A stretch of 64,000 bases of DNA from Cavenderia fasciculata (GCF_000203815.1 NW_004457737.1:1302001-1366000), one strand, 5' to 3'. Numbered from the stretch's first letter, positions 10,887-24,300 are shown. Translations and numbers: made by a program. Notes: a model not told the origin generated them from the sequence alone.

Positions 10887-12414
10887 ATGAATTTAAATAA
10901 TAATAATAATAATAATAGTAGTGATAGTAGTGATAGTAATAATAGTGGGAAACCAGGATACAATCATTTAGAATGTTTATCTAAATTGATTAGTGTAGAT
11001 TTAAAAACACCTATTGAAAAGATTGCTGTTGTACAAGAGGGACAACAACAATGGGTACAACCAAAGAAAGTAATACATCTACGTAGAGATTTAAAGGTAT
11101 TTCAACAAAGTGAAACATACAACACTGTATTAAAGTTTATAGTACAACTTACATTAAAAGTTGAAGGTTTAGATAATAATAGTGAAGTTTATCTTTCAAA
11201 TGTATGTAATAATTATCGTTATCATCGTCTTTTTTTTTTGTTTTACACTAATATGTTTATATTATTTAAAGAATGTAGAAAGAACGTTAGAGTTGATAGA
11301 TAAGCTTGATTCATTTATTAAAGATATACCACCAAAAGCAAAGAGAACTAGATTTGGTAATGAATCTTTTGTTGAATGGTTTGATAAAGTTGAATTGGTA
11401 TGTATAATATTGTCGAATACATTATTATTATTTATTATAATATATTTACCTTATTTGTTTGTTTATTTGTTTATTTAGGAAACACCAAAACTTGTTAAAG
11501 ATATATTAAAAGATAAAGTTGATAATGGTTTAATAGAATCAGTTGGTAAAGATGGTAGTACACATGTTTACGATGAATTGGCAATCTATTTAATCAATAG
11601 TTTTGGTGATCGTACACGTATCGATTATGGTAGTGGACACGAACTAAACTTTATATGTTTTCTATTGGGGTTGACAAAGATTGGGTACTTTGACGAAAAG
11701 GATTACGCGGCACTAGTGTTACGTGTCTTTGTCAGATACATGAAACTGATGCGTCTACTCGAATCAGTGTATTGGCTCGAGCCTGCAGGATCACATGGTG
11801 TGTGGGGGTTGGACGACTACCACTTTTTGTCGTTCCTCTTTGGCTCGTCACAGCTGATCGAACACAAGTACATCAGACCCAAATCAATTCGTAATCAAGA
11901 GACTGTCTTGTCATTTGCCTCTAGTTTTATGTATTTGGCATGCATCCATTTCATCATTAGTGCAAAGACTGGATCGCTGGTTGAACATTCACCAATGTTG
12001 GTTGATATCAGTGGTGTCAAGACATGGGCCAAAGTCAACGAAGGAATGGTCAAGATGTACAAGAATGAATTACTCGGCAAACTCCCAGTGATGCAACACT
12101 TTTTCTTTGGATCGATCCTTCCATTCATTGACGATGCCAACTTTGTCGACGAAGCACCACCAGAACCAAAACAAATACATACTCATACCTTTTCATCTTG
12201 TGGTTGTATTAGTCGTGTACCTTCAATGTTTGCAGTTGGTGATGATAGTTTAAAAGATCTAAATATTATTGATAATATTGATAATAATAATAACAACAAT
12301 AGTAGTAGTGTTCAACAACCAATTTCAAATATAAATAATAACGACGATCATGGACATAATAATAATAATGATCATACACATGATCATGAGCATACTGAAT
12401 CATGTTCTCATTAA
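10887..12414 (+). CDS. ptpa: serine/threonine phosphatase 2A activator (PTPA)
   Basis: Exons 10887-11201, 11272-11397 and 11479-12414 give about 458 residues. The core shows the PTPA signature: TRIDYGSGHELNFICFLLG, RLLESVYWLEPAGSHGVWGL, DDYHFLSFLFGSSQL, HKYIRPKSI and MYLACIHFI. PTPA is a peptidyl-prolyl isomerase-related chaperone that helps load metal into and activate PP2A catalytic subunits in cytosol and nucleus. The N-terminus starts with a short Asn/Ser run. The C-terminus adds a dictyostelid tail rich in Asn, His and Asp (HDHEHTESCSH at the very end), which could bind metal; this is inference. All introns are short and AT-rich, and frame is maintained across them. Confidence 0.93.
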
Positions 12415-12742
12415 ATAATAAATTAATTGATGTTTGATTATCTTGTGTCTGATTGATTTGTGTCCAAGATACATTATCCGTCACATTCCCGAATTGGTAG
12501 ACACTCAAACAAATACCAAAACCAACCCAAATCTTTAAGTATACGAAATAAAAAAGGGATTGATGCCAATTGGTTTGTTTGATCGGGCGACTTTTTTTTT
12601 ACTTTTGGAGTTTGGGATTATTTGATTGTTGGGATCGACCAATGGATGGGAATCACTCTGAGAAATAGACAACAATAAAAGGAGCAAAAAATTATATATC
12701 AATAATATTATTTAACAGTCTCATTGAATAATAATCGATTCT
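12415..12742. other. intergenic, nothing recognised
   Basis: AT-rich flank downstream of the PTPA gene. ORFs here are shadows of the histidine-rich tail or short random readings. No repeat or RNA gene seen. Confidence 0.4.
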
Positions 12743-13572
12743 ATCAACCAATCAAACTAATAGTTTGGTGTCATTGCCAATTTTAAAAGAGTGTCTTAAT
12801 ATTTGTTCAGGAAATGCAAATGTAACAGTGGTCATGAACACCTATTGGATTGTTCATCATTGGTTAATCGTAGTCAACTACTCAACACAACAGTTAGGGA
12901 TAACGGAGTGTCACTTTTATCAACCGATCAAACGATTACTGGTGTGATTGTCAATTTCACAACTGGAATTCAATCCATTCGAGAAATTAGTCACGACAAA
13001 TCGATCATTAAAACAATATCAATAGTATTTGTATCTGTTTTAATACTTTTATTGTTTTATATTACTCCTATTCATTGTAAAGTTGCATAAGTTTGGACGA
13101 CACCAACAATCGAGTATCTGTCACTGTTTCAACATCAAATATTCAAGTTTCTCATTTTTGTATGTATAGATATCTATAATTATATTCATGTTTTAAATAA
13201 TCAAATCTAATGCCAATTTCAGTTTATAGTCAGAATTGGTCAATTCCATAACACCAATACCCGTCGATCAAATATACAATCAAAATCATAGATCGGGTGT
13301 GGTCATCACCAATCAACACATTGCAGGTGATATTCCATACACAATCAGTTGAATATGACAAGTGTGGCATTGATCAATAAACACTCTTCAAGTGATATTC
13401 CATTCAATTTGATTACCAGGTGATTCGTCTTCTAACCTTCATCGCTCCACATTGTCAATATTAATTTCACAGTTCTATTCAGATGAAAATGACCAGCGTG
13501 GAAAGATGAAAGTTAAAAGTGATGTAACACCTTGTAATCAAATTGTTTGGAATATCACTTGAAGAGCGCAAG
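12743..13572 (+). pseudogene. debris of an extracellular LRR-type gene
   Basis: Short readings in several frames recall a secreted or surface LRR protein: NGVSLLSTDQTITGVIVNFT at 12899-12958, RVSVTVSTSNIQVSHF near 13110-13160, and MTSVALINKHSSSDIPFNLI near 13354-13420, which has the spacing of plant-type LRRs (ALxxxxxSGxIPxxL). One reading (12803-13090) ends in a hydrophobic stretch. No continuous gene can be built. Part of the LRR segment is repeated in inverted orientation at 13490-13572. Confidence 0.4.
13380..13572. repeat. inverted duplication of an LRR segment
   Basis: The left arm (about 13380-13460) and the reverse complement of the right arm (about 13490-13572) both read CTCTTCAAGTGATATTCCA, then AATTTGATTAC, AGGTG and a CTTTCATC-like block, with scattered differences. 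The spacer is about 30 bp. The arms could form a long imperfect hairpin if transcribed. Confidence 0.6.
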
Positions 13573-13820
13573 TATTAACATTAATAAATAAATATTATAA
13601 TAATACGAAGAGTTTAAAGTTTTGTTTTGTTTTGTTTGTTTTATTATTTCTATTATACAAAAATATTTAAATAAATTAGCTTTTGTTTTGTTATTGGGGT
13701 GTTGATAATTAATGATGATTGTGTTATATATATATATTTCGAAATATTATTATGAACCATTATTATTAATATTATCTTTTTTTTTTGTTTTTTTTTATTG
13801 TGATTAATTCACAATTTAAT
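13573..13820. other. AT-rich 3' flank of the RasGEF gene
   Basis: Contains TTTTG repeats near 13620 and poly-T runs; nothing else recognised. Confidence 0.4.
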
Positions 13821-15794
13821 TTAAACCAAATCAGAACGTTTACAATTTCTTGGTTCTCTTTGAAGTGATAGACTATACAATTCATCTTCCGAAAGGATTT
13901 GTAGATTAGTTAAACTTTCTTCGAGTTTGTTGTTCTCTTCAATGTTGGTATAACTATTTTTTTGGAAATTTCTGATGACCTTGAGAACGCCGTAAACATT
14001 CTTGCTTTGCTTCAAATTAATGCCTGTTCCTCCTTGTTGGCCTCCTTCGTGGAAGAATGTAATGTCTTTTAAAAATACACCCAAATATGGGATACATGGT
14101 GATCTAGGATCGATTGATGACAACTCTGATCGATAGGTATCGTGGTTGCCCTCGACTGTCATCAGAGCTTGCAACTCTGTTGACACTTTCTGAACCTTTT
14201 GCTTCATTTCAGCAAAGGTGAACTTTAGTCTAAAGATTGGTGGTTCATTTAACCCTGATAAAATTGCCATCAATGTATGATAATTTTGTAATGATTTTAA
14301 ACACTAAAAATAAATAAATAAATAAAATAATTAATAATTGATTTAATTTCAATTTTGTTTCTATATTTTTTTTCTTTTTCTTTTTTACCTTTGCAACTTT
14401 TAATAATTTACTCATATATTTTGCTCTTGTTCTAATCTTTTCCTCTTTTAATATTACAGTACAAACCCATTTTGTGATCATATTGAATCTATCGATAGCT
14501 GCACGCAAGTTTGGTGCAAGGTGACGAGTTTTCTCCTTGACCCAAGCTTGATTGAGAAACTCTGATGTTTGGATCTTGGAGTAGATCTCAAAATCGATCA
14601 ATGTGAGTTGTTTGGCAATGTCATCGGCTGGCATTGTTAAAATTTCGGCAAGCGAACCAGTCTTCATTCCTCTACCAGACATGATTCTTAATGAACTCAT
14701 ACCTGATTTTGGTCTTGATGATTTACCTTTTTCTTCCAAAATTATATCAGTATTTAATACCTAAAACAAAAAATTAATTAATTAATAGATTAACTATAAT
14801 TATTATTATTATTTTAGCTTACTCTTTTTACAAATGATCTTAATAAATAATTTGATAATGAAGTATTATCAACAATGATATGTTTTAAAAAGACTTTAAG
14901 TACGGTGACTACATCCTTGTCAAAATCGTCAAAATGTTCATCGATCAATTTCTTTAGCACCTTGAATACATTGTGTTGAATTGGGTATTCAACCTTTCGA
15001 CGCCATTCGACTTGAGAGATATGCAATTCACCTGGAGGACTTGGTACGTGGTATCGTTGCAACAATTTGTTGATCAACAGTGGAGTGGTTGTAAAACTTC
15101 GATAGGTTGCCAAGCATGCATTAACCTCTGATATATCGGCAATGAATGTAATGGATGTTAATTTTTCGACAAGTTGGTTGAGGTTCATAAAATTTACACG
15201 GTTTGTTAAAACATCGGGAGTTTTTGATGGTGAAGTTGATAATGGTGTTGTGGTTGCGGTAGTAGTAGTTGTTGTTGTTGTCGTATTTGTTGTTGGATTA
15301 TTGGATATCGACATTGGGATTGGTGGTGTACTGTTTGTTGCTGCTATAGATAATGGTGAAGTTAAAATATTTGGTGTTGAAATGGTCGAGTTGTTTGTAT
15401 TATTACTACTATTACTAGTTGGAGAGAATAAATTAATAGATGAAGTTGCTGGAGAAACTTGTTTGTTTGGAGTGGAGGAGGGAGTTGAAAATAGAGGTGA
15501 TGTTACAGAGGAACTCGAGTTTGGTGAGAGTGGAGGTAGTTGGAGTTGTGGTGGTGGAGCTCCAGCGGCATGGAGTTGAAGGATCGGAGAAAGTATTTGC
15601 ATTGGATTGTGTGGATCGCTAATACTCATACTCATAGTTCTTGGTCGAGACTCTAAAATTGGAGAATCGTGTTGGTTGTGATGATCAGGTGATTGATCAC
15701 CATTGATTGACATCTTTGGAAGTGAAAGAAGAGGTGGTTTGGTTGGTAAAGGTGGTAATGTATTTGTAAATATTGGTGATCCTCCTTGATTATT

Positions 15795-15837
<43 letters not shown>

Positions 15838-15847
15838 TTATTATTGA

Positions 15848-15881
<34 letters not shown>

Positions 15882-17886
15882 GATAGCGTTGGTAGTTACA
15901 CCAGCACCATTTTGAAGTACTAAAGAGTGAAGATGATTTGCAATGCCAGCAACACTAACTAAATATGGTGAAGATACTGGTGGAGTTAATTTCGATGTAA
16001 TGTCTGTAAAATATGTTAATTGATTAACTTCATCCCAAATATTTATATCATTTTCTAGTGATTGAAAATTAAAAAATTAATAACATATTTCTTTTATACA
16101 TATATATATATATATATATTTAATGTTTACCTGAACAAAGTTTTTTACGACAAGAAAGGTATAAATGATCCCAAAGATTTGCATTGTTGATACTAGCTTT
16201 CCATTTTTGACAAACTTTAAGACATTGACAAATAGAGTTGAGGTCAAGATTACGGAATATTTTGCAAAGTAGGTTGTCGGGAAGTTTGGTGATATCTGGA
16301 CGTTTGGTAAAGGCTAGTTTCTTTTGAATGCTTAGTACGAGACCTTTGGCCATTTCAGAGATTGGGTTGAGATAACCTCTGATAAAGGTCATAAGAATAA
16401 AGAGGGCAGCCGATTTGAACTCGATGGTCTTTGAATCGACGATTCTTCTGAGTAACTTGCCAACACGCAACTGGATTGGAATTTCGACTAAACGTTTCCA
16501 ATCGACATCTGTCATTTTGCTGTTGCAGTTGGTGTATTCTCGTGGTACAGTGTAACGTTGAACAATCTTTTTGAGGACGAGTACCGAGGGAAACGAGGGA
16601 CACGATGAGACAAACTCTGAGATTTCATCGTTGGTTGGCACGCTCGTTAAAGGGGTGAGCTTTCGCATCGAGGCGTTCAACACCATGATGTGAGTACCGT
16701 TGCTGCCCGAGATGATGTTTTGGGTGGTCGATGCAAGTATACCGCTGCCTCCACCAACAGTCTGTGATCCGCTTCCGCTGCCGCCGGGAGTAGGCAAAAA
16801 CGAGATAAGACTACCAACATTGGTGAGCGTAGTAGATCCAATCATACTACGCTCGCTCTTGGCAGACTTTTTACCAACGGTTGCGTTTATATCGAGGATG
16901 GATTTCTTGGCATCCTTGCTAGAAAAGGTGATGCTACGACCCTTTTCCTTGACCGTGGCAGATGCCATCGCGGCAGCCTGTTGTTGTTGCTGTTGTTGTT
17001 GTTGTTGATACAGCTCTTCGTCCCAGAGATTGACATCGTAGGGATCAGAGTTCATCGTGCGTACATAGTAGTTGTTGAGGTCTCTCCAGAGTGGTTGGTT
17101 CAATGCCAACAGTCCTTGGAAATGCTTTGATGCACGAATCAAACTGCACACATCGTCGGCGTGCAAATGACCCGAGATACGCACGATTATATTGTCTCCC
17201 AAATCAGACAATGACATGCAGAGATCGTCATCGATGGCGCCAGTGTCATTGTCCAATCCAATTGCCATTGATTGTAACGACAGAATGCTTCCATCGTCTT
17301 CATACTCTTCTTCACTGCTACTCTCCTCTTCTTCGTCGTCGTCATCGTGTGTTGCTGGTGTTGTCTTTGTAGAATGTGTGGTTGGTGTTGTTACTGGTGT
17401 AGTTGTAGTCGTCGTCGTCGATGTGGGTCCACTTCCCAACAACACTGCATGTGGGTGTTGCGAAAGGGAAGTAATAGTACTACCTCCACTGACACTAGTC
17501 GATGGACTGCTGTTACTACTACTATGACCACTATGACTATTATTATTGATGATGTTTGAATGTGAAGGAGAAGATGAAGCATTGTTTACATTTACAGCGG
17601 CAGTGGAAACAATGATAGGGATGGAAGAGGAAGATGTCGGGGATGAAGAGATGCCATTCTTGAGGGGAGACGATGGCAAGGGGTTATTTTGCATCGCAGA
17701 GGTGCTAAAACTAAGAGGATTGCTCAGCTCTCTGGTTAGCGGTATATTTGGGTTGGTTGGATAGACATTCTCACTCGGTGTCCGTTTATGATTCACCATC
17801 ACACTGCTCACAACAGTATCAAGCAACGATTTCTTGTTCGTGCTGTTGGCTGTTGTAGTATTGCTGCTGCTATTGTTGTTACTCAT
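13821..17886 (-). CDS. F-box and REM-containing RasGEF, about 1280 residues
   Basis: Exons 17886-16131, 16054-14823, 14760-14389 and 14303-13821 join in frame. Order of parts: Ser/Thr/Asn-rich start and acidic run; F-box 1 near 223-270 (LGDNIIVRISGHLHADDVCS); poly-Gln; REM-like domain near 417-512 (VLVLKKIVQRYTVP); F-box 2 near 532-578 (ITKLPDNLLCKIFRNLDLNS); low-complexity linker; second REM near 872-995 (CLATYRSFTTTPLLINKLLQ); CDC25 catalytic domain from about 1034 (DIAKQLTLIDFEIYSKI, NLRAAIDRFNMITKWV, LMAILSGLNEPPIFRLKFTF). It should load GTP onto Ras or Rap proteins, and the F-boxes suggest Skp1/cullin contact. The F-box to REM unit appears twice. I cannot assign a specific gef gene name. 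Confidence 0.88.
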
Positions 17887-19357
17887 CTCTATCTATCTCT
17901 AAATACCTCTAACCTACAATATGCTTCATACAATCTATATTCAATAAATAATCATATAGTAATAGTAGAGTTTTTTTTGGTTAGTTCAACTTATAAATAT
18001 AATTATATATATTGAAGTTATTATTATTATTATTGATTGGGTTGCGTTAATAATTATAACAGTCAAAAGGTCAAATTATGATAACTAATTTAAAATTGAT
18101 GGTTGATGAGATGCTTAAAATGATTCGTTTGTCAGAGCCAGCGGTTCTCTAAATCATCATCATTATTCCCCCTTCCCTCTTTTGCTTGGACTGAGGAGGA
18201 ATAGTTTAAATTGGTGGCAGCATCGTCGTCGTCGTCGTTTCAAACCACACCCTTCATAATATTATTAAATCTTTCCCCGTTGGTATCTGGGTGATGATCA
18301 TCAACCCAACCCAAAACACCAACCACCACCGTTACCATGTTTATTGTTGGCATTGTCATCATTTTGATGGACACTAGTTGGTGGTGTAATTTTTGATGAT
18401 ATAGCTGCACGAGTATGTCTTTATCTTTTTGCTGCTACTACTACTAACTAACTACTGTTTGTGTTTGTTGATATTGTCGTTGTAGTCTCTTAATGCATCA
18501 TCATCATCAATAACATCATCGTAACTACTCTACTCTACTTGTTTTGTTATTCTCTGGTTCTCTTGAAATGGAACCTGTATGTATGTATGTATGTGAATGT
18601 GTGAATGATGATGATGTGGTGCTATACTTACTTGTAAGGCTTTTGATAAGATAGTGAGGTGGGTCGGTGGTAAATACTAGGGGTTGGTTTGGTTGAGTTG
18701 GGTTGATTATTATTGTTGTTGTTGGTATGAAATGATTGATTGATTGATTATTGACCGATCATTATCTATCTATTATAGTTGTCGTTATTACAAGTATTAA
18801 TGTTACAGGTAGTAGAGTTGTTTGTTTGGACTTAATATATCTGTCTTGGTCAACCCACAAGGAATGACTATTATACAGTATTTAAGAAATCTGTTCCTTA
18901 TCTATCTATCTTTATCTTTTATATCTAATCTCTCTTTCTGTCTCTACTAGTAGTAATCGATTACTCTGCTGCTATAGTAACAACTATTTTATTATTAAGG
19001 AACCTCTACTATATCTTTGAAAGTAACCTCTTCAGGAGTTGAAAAAATCTTTGGTTTTTTAAAAGAATGTTATTTTTATTTTATTTTATTTTGTCTTTTT
19101 TTTTTTTTTTTTTTTTGGTTCTTGTGTCTTTCTCTCTAACTTTATTGTTCTAGTACCTGAGAGATACAGACCACAAACAAAAGGGTGATCTCGAAAATTC
19201 GTTGTGTAGTGTGTGGTGAAGATAAGGTGTGCTGTTTCCACCTCTCTATCTTTATTTGCCGGGTTTCTTTGTTGGTTTCAGCATCTTTGCAGCTTTTCAT
19301 ACTAGTAGACCTCACAGCTTGGTCATTGGTGACGTCATGTTTTGATGATTTTTAAAA
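17887..19357. other. long intergenic region upstream of the RasGEF gene
   Basis: About 1.5 kb without a convincing gene. It holds trinucleotide and tetranucleotide runs (TGTA near 18579, GATT near 18736, CTAT near 18900), a long poly-T at 19097-19117 and a consensus CRE (TGACGTCA) at 19330-19337. It presumably includes the RasGEF promoter and leader. Confidence 0.4.
19330..19337. promoter_or_regulatory. CRE-like palindrome TGACGTCA
   Basis: A perfect 8-bp cAMP-response-element palindrome, bound by bZIP factors in other eukaryotes. It lies just after the poly-Ser gene and far upstream of the RasGEF start, so its target is uncertain. A 10-bp version occurs at 47931-47940. Confidence 0.3.
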
Positions 19358-19858
19358 TCAACATCCGCTACTCGAGGATGAAGACGAGCTACTGCTGCTG
19401 CTTGATGATGAAGATGACGAAGAACTACTACTCGACGATGATGAACTACTTGATGAAGATGAAGAACTACTGCTGCTGGATGATGATGATGAGGATGAGC
19501 TACTAGAGGATGAAGATGAACTACTTGAAGACGATGAGGAAGAGGAAGATGAGGATGAGGATGAGGATGATGAGGATGATGAAGAACTACTACTCGATGA
19601 AACCATCGATTTTTGGACAGAGTCGATAAAAGTTATAGGGTGTTCTACATTTTGATTCCTAAAAAAAAACAAAGGGTCAGGAGCCGATTTAGTAATATTA
19701 CTAGTTTGGTTAAATACATACTCTATATGATCTAATTGATAAATATTAATTTTCTGTTCTTCATTTGTTATTTTGACACTCTTTCTATAGGGATATACAA
19801 AGTTGGGAAGTACCAACAAAAATGCAATCAAAGCTATTATAAACCATTTAGTTTCCAT
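19358..19858 (-). CDS. secreted protein with a 78-residue polyserine tail
   Basis: A single ORF of 166 residues. Residues 1-22 are a signal peptide (WFIIALIAFLLVLPNF). Residues 23-86 are ordinary sequence with possible N-glycosylation sites (NQT, NIT). Residues 87-164 are uninterrupted serine, then Gly-Cys and stop. The serines are encoded by a mixture of TCN and AGY codons, so this is not simple triplet expansion. Such a tract in a secreted protein is a plausible target for heavy phosphoglycosylation or O-GlcNAc addition, known on Dictyostelium spore-coat and lysosomal proteins; that is inference. No family recognised. The opposite strand in the same DNA reads as acidic low complexity and is not a gene. 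Confidence 0.65.
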   Translation of the reverse strand: METKWFIIALIAFLLVLPNFVYPYRKSVKITNEEQKINIYQLDHIEYVFNQTSNITKSAPDPLFFFRNQNVEHPITFIDSVQKSMVSSSSSSSSSSSSSSSSSSSSSSSSSSSSSSSSSSSSSSSSSSSSSSSSSSSSSSSSSSSSSSSSSSSSSSSSSSSSSSGC

Positions 19859-20824
19859 TTGTGTGAATATTTATTATATATTTTGAAATTATTATTATTA
19901 TTTAATGATATTAAATATAAATAATAATATAAATAATATTTGTTGATTGTTGGACTGATTCCGTTTGTTGTTATTGTTGTTTTTGTGAGTTTGGGACAAC
20001 TTTGTAAAGATATATTATTTATCCCTTTTTTAAAATACAATTGTATTTAATAAACATCATGGAATCTCTAGTTTGTTTGGTTCTAATTTGAAATCGTCCA
20101 TCTATGAGATCATCATATTTATATTCTCCATTCATTATTTATTATTTATTGACCATACATGTCTCTTTTCATCCAACACACCTCCAGAGTACATCTAAAA
20201 TCAAAATAAAGTATCAACAGATAAAGAATAATTTTAAACTTTACAACATTGACTGATAATGAATGTAATATTAATATTTTCCTATCAAATATAAATCCAA
20301 TCATAAATAGAATGTGGTTGTCTTTATCTATTGTTAAAAAATAGATATATCAAAGTTGTGTGTTTTGTTGTGAGTAGTTATAGATTTGAATTATAAATCA
20401 TATTAGATTTCTCATTTTTTACAGTTATATTTGTATATATATTTGTATATATATATTTATGGATACACTTTCATTGGTTTTCTTTGTCCTGTCCTCCACC
20501 TTTTGAAAATCCAAAATACTTAGTATTAAATATTTTTATGGTTTCATGTCGTTCGTTTTCATTCCGCTCTTGGATGAACGCCGATTCAAAAACAGACAGA
20601 GAGAAAGAGAATTAAAGAGATACATAAATTAACAACCAATCCAATCAATGAATAATTAACAACCACACTCACTCTCACTCACCAACCAACCAACCAACCA
20701 ACAACTACTACTACTTATAAAGAATCGCTCTTATCAATAATTAAAAGATAGATAGATAGATAGATAGATAGACAGTTAGATAGATAGGTCGGTCAGACAG
20801 ATCATCATATTCATCATCGTCATA
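19859..20824. other. divergent intergenic region with GATA-repeat leader
   Basis: Lies between two divergently transcribed genes (19858 minus, 20825 plus). AT-rich, with CCAACCAACCAACC near 20688-20702 and a run of GATA/GACA tetranucleotides at about 20747-20785 close to the downstream start, likely leader sequence. No gene seen. Confidence 0.45.
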
Positions 20825-21327
20825 ATGGGCAGAGGAGGAAAGAAAAAGAAAAAGGTCGACTCATCCCCATCCTCCTCATCTAATACTAGTACTGTAGAGG
20901 TAGATAGTACCTCTTCTTCTTCTTCCTTTACAAGACCACAACCCATCAAAAAGAACAAGAATTACAGTAGCACAAACAAAAATGTACATATTAGAAGATA
21001 CACCGAGGTATCCATACCATCAACACCTATAGTATCTTCCCCCTCTTCTTCTTCAAAACCAATAATAACAACAGAAACAGCATCACAATCAGTTAAACTA
21101 GAAGTATTAAAGAAAAAGGAAGAGGTTTTAACTAAAAGTAGTTTCATTCATAATAATAACAACAACAACAATAATATCGATAATAATAATAATAATAGTA
21201 GTTTCAACAACAATAATATCTATAATAATAATAATAGTATTATTAATAATAGTAATTCTAAAGGTTACAATAATAATATCAATTATAATAATTTTACTAG
21301 TATTTGTCATAATAATAGAAAGAATAC

Positions 21328-21389
<62 letters not shown>

Positions 21390-24300
21390 GGCCGATCAAA
21401 AAGAGAAAACATGTTGGACTAAAAAAGAGAGATCTCGAGTTGGAAGAGACAGACCTTTTGCAACAACTTGAAGATGATGAAAGAAACAAAAAGGAGGCTT
21501 TATCGTCTGCCACCTCTTCAAATGAACTACCACCAATCATTACTGAATTCAACAATAGAAACAACAAGAACAACCAAAAGAACAAAAACAATGAAAAGAA
21601 TGTTAGAAATGTGATAGAGTCAACAAAGAAGCAACAACATATTATAAAGTTGAAACAATTACAACCACATTTCTATGCAAGCAACAAGAGAGAACATGAT
21701 GCAGTGTCAAGTGTCGATCATATGGTCAACCAATACATACCAATCTCTGAAAGGATTCCATCAGATTTTACACCACTTGTTGGATCAAAGACTGTCAAGA
21801 CCAAAGAATCGATTCGTAATATTGGTTATAATGATGGATTACTCAAATCAACTGGTAATCAAGATATGTCAGTTTGTTCCAACATGCAATATCCATCTTA
21901 TTTTCCAGTGGTTGGACCAAATCATACGGTCGGTTCTGAAGGTACACTTGCCAATTTCCAACAATTATCTTGTTCATCTGCCAATTCACCTAAACTCATC
22001 TTTTCACCATCCAACCTATCAAAAGACAACAACAACAACAACAACAAAAGAGATAAAAAGATAAGAGTTGATAAACTACAATTTGTATCTATTAATAGTA
22101 GGTTATCGGAATTTTGGTTTGAACCACCAGCCATCAACTATCAAACACAATTATTTCACACCAACAATATTGAGAGTAGCGAGTTTGTACCAGCATCACT
22201 ACTCAACCAGGTTATAGACTCGGAGAAATCGTCGCAAGCTATCCTTGACGCTCAGGAATATGCAAACTCATATCTTTACGGAAGATGCGTGATACTCGTT
22301 GACGACCGTCTCTACCTATTTGTCACTGGTGAGAATATGAATGTCATCTGTCTCTACTCGATCACTTCAGATCCAAACACCAAACCTTTTCCATGTACAT
22401 TTGATTATACCCAATTAGACTCTAATCATTTTTTTAAACAACCTCAAACTATTTATTCAATTAATTATCATAAATTCACAGAAAGTAAGTAAATCAAAAT
22501 AATAATAATAATATTATTATATACATATCAAAATTATTAATACACTTTATTTATATTTCTTTAGAAATATCAATTGTTTATTTTAAAACATTATATTCTA
22601 TATATTTTTTTTATTTAAGAACAAATAATACAGCTGAAAATTACGATTATACTTATCAATTGGAATTTATAAGTAAATCGACATTTGAACAAAAGATATG
22701 TGATGTCGTATTGGATACGACTAGCATCAAAGATTCGTATATTGTATTTCAAGATGGATCAATCTATCGATACATGTATCAACCTTTGCAAGGAATTCAG
22801 TTGCAATACACCAAGATTTTGGATTCCGAACCTTTATACCCACAAGTCTCTGCTAGTAGATGGAAGAGACTGTTGTTTTATTGGCAAACGAAAAAGTTGT
22901 ATTTATCAAGCTCAGCGTCGATCATTATGATCGATCTCCAGGATGGAAAGGTCGGAAATAGCATTCCCATCTTTTCAAAAGATTCGTTTGGTGCCATCAC
23001 TGGTTTCCATTCACCGTTGGATCCTTCAAATCCATTCTCTTTTATCATCACAACCATTTCAAATACTCTTTTGGTTGATAGTAGATCATTTGATAAACCT
23101 CTTATCGTTTGGTCAAATATTCATCAAAAATCTAAAAAATTAGATGACCAAGAAATAGTTAAAGAAGAAGAAGAAGAAGAAGAGAAAATACAAGAGGAAG
23201 AAGAGGATGAATTATTAATAGATTATGGACACCCAACAGACATTTTATTTAAAAATATGAAAAGTACAAATATTGAAATGGTGAATATTAAATTATTAAT
23301 CATTAGTCAAAGTGTCAGTGGAATGGTTTTAATATTACAATATTCATCGATCCTCTCGAGTACCTCACCATTCCCAAAGGATACGTTATTTGCATCGCCG
23401 GCTAGTTTGATACCAACCTATCCATTCCCTTCACACCCTCGACTAGACAACCCACACCAAATCGAGAGAAAGAGTAGAGACAATAACAGAATCTTTTCGT
23501 TTATTCTCAACAATCGATCGAGTAATTCCCACCAACCGGTTGCGACCAACACCCCTTTCCACGCAGTCCCGTGTTTTGGCATGTCGATGAAACACATACA
23601 CTTTATTCCAACCAATCCAAGACAGACTGAACAGTTGGTTGGCGTGTGCTTTGTCCAATGCTCACCATCTACCTTTTTAATCACTCAGATGAATCGTCTC
23701 GGTGACATTGTATCAAACTCTTATAATGTAAAGTTTATTCCTTCGTTGGTTCAACAAAGAAAGCAACAAGCAGAGCCGGCGGTGGCTGTGGATACTGGAT
23801 CAATGCTAGTCAACAAAAATAGATTATATCAATCGAAATGGATAAAGAGTGGTGAGGAGGTGTATTTAATGCAACGTATGGTAGAGAAGAGAAACTTGCT
23901 AAACTACTACTCGACCAACCCCAAGTCAACCTATCAAATGGTGTATATGCCCATCAACACATTCTCACAGGTCAATATGAATTTAGATAAACTTCAACAA
24001 GACATTAAAAACTCTTCTGAAAAGGATGTCGACCCTATTCATCTTGCTATCTACATGTTGCTCGAAGATAGGGGTCCCAAGTCACTCGCACAAATCATTC
24101 AAATTCTCAAAGGCACGTTTGACGAGCGCAAGATAGTTGGACATTTGCGTGATGCGTCTGGTGACGCGTTGCTGCAGCTGTCGGCGACACAGCAGCCAAC
24201 CACAGGTATATTCAAGATCACCATCAAGCCGCGCATGAATCTCTTTCATTTGGGCAGCTGTGTTAGTGTCACTCAGCAGAGTGACTCTACCTACCTCGAC

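Noticed and set aside
15142-15579. 145-codon plus-strand ORF rich in Val
   Set aside because: It is the antisense of the Thr/Asn/Ser-rich linker of the RasGEF, whose spliced frame is well supported.
21307-21591. Antisense Leu/Ile-rich ORFs across the poly-Asn tract
   Set aside because: Complement of AAT repeats gives ATT/TTA runs; shadows of the real gene.
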